DNA of 64,000 bases, taken from Devosia riboflavina (lineage in GTDB: Bacteria > Pseudomonadota > Alphaproteobacteria > Rhizobiales > Devosiaceae). The position numbers and the translations under genes were made by a program. A model generated the notes under the pieces. The model worked only from the letters and a program-made list of their open reading frames with translations, searched no databases and was not told the DNA's origin. Below, piece after piece: positions 51,810 to 60,333 of the stretch (position 1 is the first letter of the stretch; every line of letters starts with the position of its first letter). The stretch covers positions 124,001 to 188,000 of the forward strand of contig NZ_JQGC01000007.1 in the NCBI RefSeq assembly GCF_000743575.1. Direction: 5' to 3'.

Positions 51810-53096
51810 ATGGCAAACGAACCCCGCAAACCCAATGAATCCGCTGAGACAGCAGCGACGATGACGCCCATTGCCAAGAGTGAAAAGGCTCCGAAGAAAG
51901 GCGCGCGCGGCCGCATCGAAAATTGGGGTAATCAGCCAATCGAAGCCTGGATTCCGCCGTCGGATCGCGCGCGGGCCGAAATCAGGGATCTCGTGCCCAA
52001 TCCGCACAAGCGCAGGAATCCGACGGATTACTCGATCTCGCTGCGCGGGCGCATGAGCACCGATCAGCAATTGCTGTTCCCTGGCGAGCGCCGCCAGTCG
52101 ATGCGGGGTTTTGAGGACCACTATACCGACATTGTCGATTTCACCATTCGCGGCACGCACCGCGCCTGGGAGGAAAAGGACATCGGCTATGTCTACGATT
52201 TTTATAAGCACAACATCCTGATTCAGGACGAATTTTCCACGCGCTCGGGCCGCGACGGGGTGATTGCCGGGTCTTTGGGGCTGATGAATGCCTTTCCGGA
52301 CATGCGCTGGATTCCGGCTGAAGTGATCTGGGCGGGCGATGACGAGAACGGCTTTCATACCTCCCATCGCAGCTTCTTCGTCGGTACCAATACCGGCTGG
52401 AGCGAGTTCGGTCCGCCGACGGGCCGCCGCTGCACCTGGTGGGTCGTCGCCAACTGCGTGGTGATCGGCAACGAATATTACCAGGAATGGGTGATCGAAA
52501 ACTCGGCAAGCCTGGTGCAGCAGCTTGGCCTCGATGTGCGCGAGGCGGCGCGGGAGAAGGCAAACCAGACTGATACAGACAATTTCGCGCTGATCGGGCT
52601 GGGTGAGCCGGACCGCTTGCGCGGCCAGTCAAAGCCCTTCCATATGCCGCCGCCGGCCGAGGGGCCGTTCGATCCGGAAGATTTCGTCCGACGCATGCTG
52701 CATTATGTGTGGAACTGGCGCCTGATCGGTACCAGTCGCGAATATGTTGCCCAGAACGTTAGGAGTTTCGGGCCTTCTGGCCGCCAGAGCTATGGCATTG
52801 GCGATTATATGCAAAACATCGTGGCGCGCCTCGCCATGTTCCCCGATCTCGTGCATCAGGTCGACGACGTCTACTGGATGGGTAACGAGGCCGAAGGCTA
52901 CCAGGTGGCGGTGCGCTGGTCGCTGATCGGCACCCATACCGGCTATGGCATCTATGGCAAGCCGACCGGCCGCCGCGTTCGCATGTGGGGTATCAGCCAC
53001 TTTGCCATCGACGGCGGCAAGATCGTCGAGGACTGGACCATGTTCAATGAGTTCTTCGTGCTGCAGCAAATTTTCCGCGATCAGCCGTTCAGCTAA
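51810..53096 (+). CDS. double NTF2/SnoaL-like domain protein
   Basis: 428 aa from ATG 51810, with GAGGG upstream; a reading frame from ATG 51783 would start inside the operator. The first ~75 residues are charged and low in structure. Two NTF2/SnoaL-like domains follow, around residues 95-235 (DHYTDIVDFTIRGTHRAWEE, then NGFHTSHRSFFVG) and 290-425 (WGISHFAIDGGKIVEDWTMF at the end). It is a clear paralogue of residues ~280-632 of the fusion protein at 44933. SnoaL-type proteins bind or convert small ligands; no enzyme can be named. Confidence 0.85.
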   Translation: MANEPRKPNESAETAATMTPIAKSEKAPKKGARGRIENWGNQPIEAWIPPSDRARAEIRDLVPNPHKRRNPTDYSISLRGRMSTDQQLLFPGERRQSMRGFEDHYTDIVDFTIRGTHRAWEEKDIGYVYDFYKHNILIQDEFSTRSGRDGVIAGSLGLMNAFPDMRWIPAEVIWAGDDENGFHTSHRSFFVGTNTGWSEFGPPTGRRCTWWVVANCVVIGNEYYQEWVIENSASLVQQLGLDVREAAREKANQTDTDNFALIGLGEPDRLRGQSKPFHMPPPAEGPFDPEDFVRRMLHYVWNWRLIGTSREYVAQNVRSFGPSGRQSYGIGDYMQNIVARLAMFPDLVHQVDDVYWMGNEAEGYQVAVRWSLIGTHTGYGIYGKPTGRRVRMWGISHFAIDGGKIVEDWTMFNEFFVLQQIFRDQPFS

Positions 53097-53121
53097 GGCG
53101 AAGATGCCCCTCGTCGCTCAT

Positions 53122-53147
53122 GGAACCGGGCAGCATCGTCCGGTTCC
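53122..53147. terminator. hairpin between convergent genes
   Basis: GGAACCGG (53122-53129) pairs with CCGGTTCC (53140-53147) over a 10-base loop, in the gap between the NTF2/SnoaL gene and the convergent phosphodiesterase gene. No T run, so its strength is uncertain. Confidence 0.45.
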
Positions 53148-53174
53148 GGCCTTGGTGCCCGGTAACGGCGCCCG

Positions 53175-53966
53175 TCATGCCTCGACAAGAAATATCTCGG
53201 TATTGCCGTCGATATAGTCGTCGAAAAGCACGGTGGTGCTGTCTTCGGTGCCGATTACATAGGCCATCTGCCCGGGGCCGGTGAGGCGACGCATGGGGAC
53301 GTGCGGCTGGTCGACCGTGCATTGATAATGCCCGCCCGAAAGCGTGGTGAAGGCAATGCCGCGCCACACAGCTGTTGAGGTCAGGTGGACGTGGCCGGCG
53401 ATGACCTGACGGATATCGGGATGGGTTTTGAGTGCGTCGATAAAGGCGTGGGGTTCAAGGATGCGGATGTCGTCGGATTCGATATGCAGCGCATTGGCGT
53501 TGTGATGGAGAATGACGATGACCGGACGATCCATGGCTTCGCCGAGGCGCGCCTTCAGCCACTCGATCTGTGATGCGGTCAGCGCGCCATCGACGCGCCC
53601 GGGTTCGGACGAGTCGAGCAGAATGATGCGGTAACCCTTGATATCAAAGGCTTTGTCCACCTTGCCGGTCTCCGCAATGTGGCTGGGGCCGAAGACCGAA
53701 AGGAAGCTGTCGCGATCGTCGTGATTGCCGAGCGTGATGTGCACGGGGATCGGAATACGGTCGATGATGGCCTTGAGCCGCTCATAGGCCGCTGGTTGAC
53801 CGAGGTCGGCAAGATCCCCCGCCAGCACGCAGAAATCGGCATTGCCATAGCGCGCCGTGATCGCCTCGACCGCTTGTTCGAAGCGGGCGCCGGTGTCCAG
53901 TGTGACCGACAATTCCCCTTCGGGCATGACATGCAGGTCACTCAGCACGAGGAATTTCAAGGTCAC
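53175..53966 (-). CDS. metallophosphoesterase, GpdQ/cyclic nucleotide phosphodiesterase-like
   Basis: 263 aa. All calcineurin-like metal motifs are present in order: DLHVMPEG (Asp, His), AGDLADLG (GDxxD), LGNHDDRDSF (GNHD), ILHHNAN, and AGHVHLTSTAVWRG (GHxH). This length and motif spacing match GpdQ, which splits glycerophosphodiesters to glycerol 3-phosphate, and its cyclic-nucleotide relatives. Close to a glycerol kinase-like and a GlpA-like gene, a role in releasing glycerol phosphate from a diester is plausible but not proven. Confidence 0.88.
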   Translation of the reverse strand: MTLKFLVLSDLHVMPEGELSVTLDTGARFEQAVEAITARYGNADFCVLAGDLADLGQPAAYERLKAIIDRIPIPVHITLGNHDDRDSFLSVFGPSHIAETGKVDKAFDIKGYRIILLDSSEPGRVDGALTASQIEWLKARLGEAMDRPVIVILHHNANALHIESDDIRILEPHAFIDALKTHPDIRQVIAGHVHLTSTAVWRGIAFTTLSGGHYQCTVDQPHVPMRRLTGPGQMAYVIGTEDSTTVLFDDYIDGNTEIFLVEA

Positions 53967-53990
53967 GGCGAATCGCTCCGAAAATGGCTG

Positions 53991-55241
53991 TCATGCCGCT
54001 GGTTTAATCGGGTTCATGTGACATCTTGCCATTTGCCGTTCGATTTCTTCAAGAAGCGTGGGGAGTTCGCCGGGGGTCCGGATCGTGTAGCGCGGGACTT
54101 CATCCTCGTTCGCCGGAATGTGGCTGCGCTTCTTGGACCAGCTTTGCCAGATACTGACGATCCCCAGCCGGTTGGCGCCGCCGATATCGCGTTCGAGGTG
54201 ATTGCCGACCATAACGATGTCTTTGGCGTCGCTTTCGGCTAGGCCCAGCGACGACATCGCCTTTTGGAACATGCGCGCGTCGGGCTTTTCGCAGCCCTCG
54301 GCTTCGGAAATGACCTGGGCGTGGAAATGCGGTTCGATACCGTGGCCGCCCAGGATGGTGGCAAAACTGCGGACGCGGCCGTCGGCGACAAGGGCGAGGC
54401 GATAGCCTTCCCCGGTGAGGGCGCTGATCATTTCGAGGGCCCCGGGGATAAGTCCGGCCTCAATGACATAGCCCTCGGCGTCGAAGACTTCAGTAGCTTC
54501 GTTGACCAGTGTGTCACCGCTGTCGAGAAACACAGCTTTGAGAAGAGGTTGCTGCTGCCGCACCTCGGCCAGAACTGTCCGGACTCGGCCCGGAATCCAG
54601 GCCACGAGATCCGCCCAGGACGAAAATTCGACCGAGGATAGATCGAAACGCTGGTTGAAATGAACCGAAGGCAGGAAGGCGCGGGCCTGCAGGTAGCGTT
54701 TTACCGCACGATGGTCCTCCGCGGTGAGGCCATCGAGGGCGGTGCGGAACATGTCGTTGACAAGGATGGTGTCGCGGCCGGCCAGCTCCTGGCAGCAGAG
54801 AGCGGTCAGCTTGGCGGCCGGCAACTGGCCTTCCGGCGTGGCCGAGAAGGCGTGCTTGCCGGGGGCGGAGGCCAGTGTCACGCGGCCGGCCTCCCGGGGG
54901 AGCGAGCCATTTTCCAAGACCATGGGGAAGATGCCGCCATGGGCGCTGGCCTCGACGGCGACGACCTGATCGTCGGCATCGAGCTTGAGCCAGATGTGCT
55001 CGAGCTCATAGAGGTGCTGGATGTCCCAGTCCCACCAGATGGCATATTCGACGACCTTGGCGATGCCTGGGCCGAAGGTGATGTCGAGCGCCGCAGAGGG
55101 CGAGCGGCAGGGTTCGGTCAACACCGAAATGCCGACGCGGCCGGGCAGAAATGGCTCGTTGTCGCAAAAGCGGATGACGGGGGCCAGACGGCGAGCGAGT
55201 TCGATTTCCGCTGTGGTGGCGGCCCGGATTGGCGAGGACAT
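53991..55241 (-). CDS. HAD-family hydrolase with unrecognised N-terminal domain
   Basis: 416 aa from ATG 55241, preceded by AAGGGAAG. Residues ~235-400 form a HAD phosphatase: motif I AVFLDSGDTLV, cap region after it, motif III Lys in EKPDARMF, motif IV MVGNHLERDIGGANRLG. Residues ~1-230 match no family I know; features are VIRFCDNEPFLPGRVG, a tryptophan-rich EYAIWWDWDIQHLYELEHIW and HGGIFPMVLENG...SAPGKHAFS, vaguely like Vps62-type domains. A CG-centred LacI-type operator lies about 40 bp upstream, matching one near 56973, so it is probably co-regulated with the peptide-type importer. Confidence 0.85.
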   Translation of the reverse strand: MSSPIRAATTAEIELARRLAPVIRFCDNEPFLPGRVGISVLTEPCRSPSAALDITFGPGIAKVVEYAIWWDWDIQHLYELEHIWLKLDADDQVVAVEASAHGGIFPMVLENGSLPREAGRVTLASAPGKHAFSATPEGQLPAAKLTALCCQELAGRDTILVNDMFRTALDGLTAEDHRAVKRYLQARAFLPSVHFNQRFDLSSVEFSSWADLVAWIPGRVRTVLAEVRQQQPLLKAVFLDSGDTLVNEATEVFDAEGYVIEAGLIPGALEMISALTGEGYRLALVADGRVRSFATILGGHGIEPHFHAQVISEAEGCEKPDARMFQKAMSSLGLAESDAKDIVMVGNHLERDIGGANRLGIVSIWQSWSKKRSHIPANEDEVPRYTIRTPGELPTLLEEIERQMARCHMNPIKPAA

Positions 55242-55279
55242 GAGACTTCCCTTTGACGATCGGCTGTCGCTGCAAACCT

Positions 55280-55293
55280 TGTAATCGTTTTCA
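55280..55293. promoter_or_regulatory. LacI-type operator before the HAD gene
   Basis: TGTAATCGTTTTCA fits the general LacI-family operator form TGNAANCGNTTNCA exactly and parallels TGAAAACGTTTACA at 56973. The following stretch 55294-55844 contains no gene I can support; it holds two repeat structures (55518-55582 and 55684-55757). Confidence 0.65.
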
Positions 55294-55517
55294 AGATTAT
55301 GCCGCAAGAGGCGTTGGCTGCTAAATTTGTAAAAGATGCTGTTGCTGGTCTGACCACGTTTTTTCGAGAGGCTGCATTCTCGTCGTGCCCAGTATAACGG
55401 AGGTGTGTGGGGCGGGGATAAGGCGGTGGTTTGGCCGCGCGCTGGTGTGCCGGCCGGACGAGAGGCGCCGGGGACTTGGAGGGCAGGCCTGGGCAAGGCC
55501 TTCGCGCTCCCGTCGGG

Positions 55518-55582
55518 GTCATTCTCGCGAAGGCGGGCGTCCCGGCGTAGAAGCAGAGATGCCCGCTTCCGGGATAATGCTG
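55518..55582. repeat. intergenic palindromic repeat, GTCATTCYCGCGA family
   Basis: Begins with GTCATTCTCGCGAAGGCGGG (55518-55537), which matches 17 of 20 bases with the sequence at 59255-59274. An imperfect inverted copy closes the element (CCCGCTTCCGGGATAATG, 55562-55579). Elements of this style are common between genes in Hyphomicrobiales. No coding potential. Confidence 0.6.
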
Positions 55583-55683
55583 CCGTGGTTGAGAGGATTT
55601 CGAAATCTTGAGCGAGCGGCTTCGCGTGTGCCGGGAAAGTGCTTGTCTTGGGCGCTCCGCGAGCTACCCGTCGCGCTTCCCTT

Positions 55684-55757
55684 CGGGCCTGACCCGAGAG
55701 TCTGGCATCACAAGCGCAAGTGCCGTGGCTTCTGCACTGGCTCTCGGGTCAGGCCCG
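55684..55757. repeat. long inverted repeat in non-coding DNA
   Basis: CGGGCCTGACCCGAGAG (55684-55700) and its perfect 17-bp complement CTCTCGGGTCAGGCCCG (55741-55757) enclose 40 bp. A transcript would form a long stem-loop. It is in the 600-bp gap between the HAD and LacI genes and is not followed by a T run. Confidence 0.65.
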
Positions 55758-55844
55758 AGGGCGGCATCGTGGAGATGAAACTGCACGGATGAACCGAGCG
55801 ATCGACCTGAATAATCGCCTGGGCCCGGGCGGGCGATGGGGTCC

Positions 55845-56876
55845 CTAGGTCTCCAGGGGAATGGTCGAGGCGCGCTGGACGAGGGTGTTCTCCAGAACGA
55901 CCTGGCGCGGCGATTTGCTGGCTTCGCGCATGTGGTCGATCAGCGTCATGGCGGCGATCTGGCCCATTTCGTGGATCGGCTGGGCGATGGTGGAAAGCGT
56001 GGGGAAGGTAACGGCGGATTCGAGGACGCCGTCATAGCCCAGAATCGACAGGTCGCGCGGCAGGTCGAGGCCGAGGGCATGGGCGGCGTGCATGACGCCG
56101 ATGGCGAGCATGTCGGTGGTGCCGAAAATGGCCGTGATATCGGGATTGCCTGTGATCATGGCCTGGCCCGCTTCGCGGCCCACTTCAAAACTGGCGGTGT
56201 CGAAAGGATGCGAGAAGACGATCTCGACATCGTCGGCAAGGTCGTGTGCCGCCTGACGGATGCCGCGAACGCGCTCGCTGCCGACATCCTGGCTGCCGCC
56301 GCGCTGGGCGATGCCGCCGGCGACAACGCCGATCTTGCGGTGACCTAGCTCGATAAGGTGGCGCATGCCCTGATAGCCGCCCGAAAAATTGTCGCAAACC
56401 ACGGAACTGATCGAGGCGATCTTGGGCTTCATATCGACGAAGGCTACGGAAACGCCGCGCTCGCGCAGGGTTGCGACCTGCTTGACGGTGCGCGCAGTGG
56501 TGGCGGAGGGGCGGATGATTATGCCCTGTACCCGCATGTCGAGCATGGTTTCGAGATAGGCCTGCTCGCGGTCGGCATCGCCATTGGTTGAGCAGAGCAG
56601 CACGCGGTAGCCCTGGTCGAACATGGTGGTTTCGATGGCATAGGCGAGAGCGCTGGAGAAGGGGGTGCGCTGCTGGCGCAGCAAAACGCCCACGATATTA
56701 GACTGTTGCGTGCGGAAGGAACTGGCGAGGCCATTGCGGCGATAGCCGAGGCTATCGATGGCCTTGTTGACCGCATCGCGGACTTCCGGGCGCACATGGG
56801 CGTAGCCGTTGATCACGCGCGACACGGTGGCGATCGACACATCGGCCAGCTTCGCGACGTCCTTGATGGTTACCAC
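55845..56876 (-). CDS. LacI family transcriptional regulator
   Basis: 343 aa from GTG 56876, chosen because VTIKDVAKLADVSIATVSRVING is the usual LacI N-terminus; the frame extends to ATG 56951 and no clear ribosome site decides between them. Hinge YRRNGLASSFRTQQSNIVGV, effector domain ending DLSILGYDGVLESAVTFPTLS. Divergent from the family 5 binding-protein gene with a perfect LacI-type operator between, so it probably represses that importer, itself and the HAD gene. Confidence 0.92.
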   Translation of the reverse strand: MVTIKDVAKLADVSIATVSRVINGYAHVRPEVRDAVNKAIDSLGYRRNGLASSFRTQQSNIVGVLLRQQRTPFSSALAYAIETTMFDQGYRVLLCSTNGDADREQAYLETMLDMRVQGIIIRPSATTARTVKQVATLRERGVSVAFVDMKPKIASISSVVCDNFSGGYQGMRHLIELGHRKIGVVAGGIAQRGGSQDVGSERVRGIRQAAHDLADDVEIVFSHPFDTASFEVGREAGQAMITGNPDITAIFGTTDMLAIGVMHAAHALGLDLPRDLSILGYDGVLESAVTFPTLSTIAQPIHEMGQIAAMTLIDHMREASKSPRQVVLENTLVQRASTIPLET

Positions 56877-56972
56877 TTGGTTAGCACACTGTTCACATCG
56901 AGAGTGACCGGGAAGGCCTTTGCGATAGCACTTTGCTGATCTCGCGACCATGTCGATTTTCGTATCTTGTTT

Positions 56973-56986
56973 TGAAAACGTTTACA
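56973..56986. promoter_or_regulatory. LacI-type operator between the LacI gene and the peptide-type importer
   Basis: TGAAAACGTTTACA, fully consistent with TGNAANCGNTTNCA, and nested inside a wider inverted repeat ATCTTGT (56964-56970) ... ACAAGAT (56984-56990). It is about 145 bp before the binding-protein start at 57131 and 97 bp before the LacI GTG. Confidence 0.75.
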
Positions 56987-57130
56987 AGATAGCGTCACCA
57001 AACCGATAGAAGTGGGGACTAGTTACGAGGGGCATCACGCACCCTCAACAAGGTGAGGTTCTCGGCTCCAAATCCCCACCGGCCGAACCTCGGAGGAATG
57101 CGACTTGTTCATTTTGTGGGAGGGAAGCAA

Positions 57131-59122
57131 ATGCAGAAGGTACGTTTTGGCGTAACGCGGCTGGTGGCGGCATCGCTGCTGTTGAGCGCGTCGGCCTTGC
57201 CTGGCGCGGTGGTGTTGCCGGTGCAGGCGCAGGATAATGCCGCGGTTTGCGCGAGTGGTTTCACCGAGGCGCCGCAGCTCAAGGCGCAGGTCGATGCGGG
57301 TGCGCTGCCGCCGGTGGCCGAGCGCCTGCCGCTTGAGCCGCTGGTGATCCAGCCGGCCAAGGAAATCGGCACCTATGGTGGCCAGTTCATCGATAGCTGG
57401 GGCGGCGGCAATATCGCCGATATCCGCCAGTTCGGTTACGAGCCGCTGGTGCGCTGGAGTGTCGATGGCTCGGAAGTCGTGCCCGGCGTCGCCAAGGGTT
57501 GGGATGTGAGCGAAGACGCGCGCACCTACACCATCTATCTGCGCGAAGGCATGAAGTGGTCGGACGGCCAGCCTTTTACCGCCGATGACATCCTTTTCTG
57601 GTGGGATCGGGTCGAGAACAATCCTAAGGTCATGACCGGCGGGCCGCGTGGCGAGCTCAAGAACAATGGCAAGGCGCCGACCGTGACCAAGGTCGACGAC
57701 TATACCGTCGCCTTCGCCTATGAAGACCCCAATGGTCTCTTCCTGCAGAACATGGCCGGCCCCTATGGCCAGCGCGCCGTGCAGTTTGCCAAGCATTATC
57801 TCGAGCAGTTCGATATCGACGCCAATCCCGAGGGCGTAGCCAAGCTAATGGCCGACGCCGGCCAGACCGATTATGCGGCCTGGTGGAAGGCAAATGTCGG
57901 CACCTATAACGACGCCGCTCAGTTCAATGATCCGAAGCGCCCCTCCGTGCATGCCTGGATCGGCACCGATACGCTGCTTGGCAAGGAACGCGTGACCTAT
58001 GTCCGCAATCCCTACTATTTCGCGGTCGATCCCGAATGCCAGCAGCTTCCCTATATCGACGAACGCGTCTGGGCGCTGGCGGCCGATCCGGAAGTGACGT
58101 TGCTGCAGGCGATCCAGGGCAATATCACCATGTCGCCGCGCAATGTGTCGACCCCACAGAACCGTGCCGTGTTCTTCGACAACCAGGAGGCGGGCGGCTA
58201 CCATCTCGTGCCGTCGCGTAGCTGCGACTATAACACAGCCGTCTTGACCTTCTCGGTCAACAGCCCCGATCCGCGCAAGGCGGCGGTTTTCTCCAATCCC
58301 GATTTCCGCAAGGGCGTGTCCCTGGCCATCAATCGCCAGGAGATCATCGACACGGTCTATCTGGGCCAGGGCGAGCCCTTCCAGCCGGCACCGCTGCGTG
58401 ACTCGCCGTTCTTCAACGAAGCCATGGCCAAGAACTTCACCGAGTTCGATCTCGCCAAGGCAGCCGAATATCTCGATAAGGTTTTGCCCATGGGGGCAGA
58501 TGGCAAGCGCGTCGGTCTCGACGGCCAGCCCTTCGCGTTCTCCATCGATATCAATGCCGACTTCCGTCCCGATACGGTGGATACGTTCCAGCTGATCGAA
58601 CGCACCTGGAAGCAGGCCGGCCTCGATGTCACCATCAATGTCCGCGCCGATAACGTGTTCCAGAACTCGTTGGCGGCTCCAGAATCGGATGGTGGCGTCT
58701 GGGTGGGTGAGAATGGTTGTGGGCAATTGCCGCTGCTCAATCTCAACCGCTTCCTCAATGACTATGGCAGCTGGCAGCCGGGCAACTGGAAGGGCTGGAC
58801 CGCCTGGAACGCTCTGCGCCTAGATCCCAATGCGACCGTACCGGAAGGCGTGACCCCGGTGGAACCGCCCGCCAATGTCGCCCGCATGTATGAGCTGCGT
58901 TCGCTCATTCCGACCAAGATCGGCGACGAACAGGCTGCACTGATGAAAGAGTTCACCGACCTTGCGGCCGAAGAACTCCTCGCCATCGGCGTCGCCACCC
59001 CGGCGGGCTTCTACCGGTCGGTCAAGAATGACGTGCACAACGTGCCCGACGAACTGATCGAAGGCTGGCTCTATCCGGGCCCGGCGCCGTCGAACCTGTC
59101 GACCTATTTCATCAAGCAATAG
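57131..59122 (+). CDS. ABC transporter substrate-binding protein, family 5 (peptide/oligosaccharide type)
   Basis: 663 aa from ATG 57131, with GGAGGGAAG 4 nt upstream. Signal peptide (RLVAASLLLSASALPGAVVL, cleavage near VQAQ). Mature protein has family 5 features: LEPLVIQPAKEIGTYGG, YEPLVRWSVDGSEVVPGVAK, FTADDILFWWDRV. Members carry peptides, oligosaccharides, or glycosides; this large-size group with a W-rich ADDILFWW segment is often linked with sugars in this order of bacteria (inference). First gene of the importer operon ending at 63550. Confidence 0.92.
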   Translation: MQKVRFGVTRLVAASLLLSASALPGAVVLPVQAQDNAAVCASGFTEAPQLKAQVDAGALPPVAERLPLEPLVIQPAKEIGTYGGQFIDSWGGGNIADIRQFGYEPLVRWSVDGSEVVPGVAKGWDVSEDARTYTIYLREGMKWSDGQPFTADDILFWWDRVENNPKVMTGGPRGELKNNGKAPTVTKVDDYTVAFAYEDPNGLFLQNMAGPYGQRAVQFAKHYLEQFDIDANPEGVAKLMADAGQTDYAAWWKANVGTYNDAAQFNDPKRPSVHAWIGTDTLLGKERVTYVRNPYYFAVDPECQQLPYIDERVWALAADPEVTLLQAIQGNITMSPRNVSTPQNRAVFFDNQEAGGYHLVPSRSCDYNTAVLTFSVNSPDPRKAAVFSNPDFRKGVSLAINRQEIIDTVYLGQGEPFQPAPLRDSPFFNEAMAKNFTEFDLAKAAEYLDKVLPMGADGKRVGLDGQPFAFSIDINADFRPDTVDTFQLIERTWKQAGLDVTINVRADNVFQNSLAAPESDGGVWVGENGCGQLPLLNLNRFLNDYGSWQPGNWKGWTAWNALRLDPNATVPEGVTPVEPPANVARMYELRSLIPTKIGDEQAALMKEFTDLAAEELLAIGVATPAGFYRSVKNDVHNVPDELIEGWLYPGPAPSNLSTYFIKQ

Positions 59123-59254
59123 GTCTCCGCTACGGATGGTCACGCCAGGGGCCATCCGGCATCGGCCGGTCTCTCTTCACTCCCTGCAGGGGCCGGCCGT
59201 CTCATTGATTGCCACGCATTGCCGTGACTTCGCTGGGTTCATTCGATCCACGAC

Positions 59255-59277
59255 GTCATTCCCGCGACAGCGGGAGC
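59255..59277. repeat. short intergenic hairpin repeat
   Basis: GTCATTCCCGCGACAGCGGG (59255-59274) contains TCCCGC, GACA, GCGGGA and resembles the element at 55518. It sits in the 207-bp gap between the binding-protein and permease genes, where it may reduce readthrough. Confidence 0.55.
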
Positions 59278-59329
59278 TTCCGTTTCGGTGGAGGGGCTGG
59301 GTCCGTGGCGTGAAATACAGGAGACCGGT

Positions 59330-60322
59330 ATGGGCTCATTCATTCTGCGCCGCATCATCTATGTGATCCCGGCGCTCATTGCGGTTTCGCTCATATCGTT
59401 TCTTGTCATTGCCGTACCGCCCGGCGATTTCGTCGACCGGCTCGCCGAGGAAGCGGCCAAGAAGGGCGATATCATGCCCCTGGCCGAAATCGAGGCCATG
59501 CGCCGGGCCTATGGGCTCGATCAGCCGCTTCTGGTGCAATATTGGAGCTGGATTACCGGCGTCGTGCTGCGCGGGGATTTTGGCTATTCCTTCGGCTGGA
59601 ACCTGCCGGTCAAGGAAGTCATATGGCCGCGCCTCGGGCTGACCGTGGTGCTGTCGCTCGCGAGCCTCCTCTTCGTCTGGGTCGTCGCCATTCCCATCGG
59701 CATTTATTCGGCAGTGCGCCGCTATTCGGCCGGGGACTATTTTTTCACTTTTCTTGGGTTTCTCGGGCTGGCCGTGCCCAATTTCCTTCTGGCGCTGGCG
59801 CTGATGTATGTCGCCTTCGCCTGGTTCGGGCAGGATGTGGGCGGACTCTTTTCGCCCGAATATATCGAAGCGCCCTGGAGCTGGGGCAAGTTCACTGATC
59901 TCATGGCCCATCTCTGGTTGCCCATGGTGGTGCTGGGCACATCGGGCACGGCCAGCGTCATCCGCGTGATCCGGGCCAATCTGATCGACGAATTGCACAA
60001 GCCCTATGTCACGGCGGCCCGCGCCAAGGGCAAGGGCGAGTTTGCCCTCCTCATGAAATATCCGGTGCGCCACGCGATGAACCCCTTCGTTTCCGGGCAG
60101 AACGACATTTTCGTCGACATCGTTTCGGGCGGCACCATCGTGGCAATCGTGATGGGCCTGCAGACCACGGGGCCGTTGCTGATCAAGGCGCTGCTGGAGC
60201 AGGACATGTATATGGCGGCCAGCTTCATCCTCATGCTGAGCGTGCTGGTGGTGGTGGGGACGCTCCTGAGCGACCTGCTGCTGGCCTGGCTCGATCCGCG
60301 CATTCGTTATCAGCAGGGGTGA
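59330..60322 (+). CDS. peptide-type ABC transporter permease (DppB-like)
   Basis: 330 aa from ATG 59330, with AGGAGA 6 nt upstream; the frame is open to 59288. First segment FILRRIIYVIPALIAVSLISFL, typical of DppB. The EAA-type loop is visible as YVTAARAKGKGEFALLMKYP. Six hydrophobic segments; periplasmic loop between the first and second carries MPLAEIEAMRRAYGLDQPLLVQY, also family-typical. Pore subunit of the importer. Confidence 0.92.
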   Translation: MGSFILRRIIYVIPALIAVSLISFLVIAVPPGDFVDRLAEEAAKKGDIMPLAEIEAMRRAYGLDQPLLVQYWSWITGVVLRGDFGYSFGWNLPVKEVIWPRLGLTVVLSLASLLFVWVVAIPIGIYSAVRRYSAGDYFFTFLGFLGLAVPNFLLALALMYVAFAWFGQDVGGLFSPEYIEAPWSWGKFTDLMAHLWLPMVVLGTSGTASVIRVIRANLIDELHKPYVTAARAKGKGEFALLMKYPVRHAMNPFVSGQNDIFVDIVSGGTIVAIVMGLQTTGPLLIKALLEQDMYMAASFILMLSVLVVVGTLLSDLLLAWLDPRIRYQQG

Positions 60323-60333
60323 GGGCTGGCATC

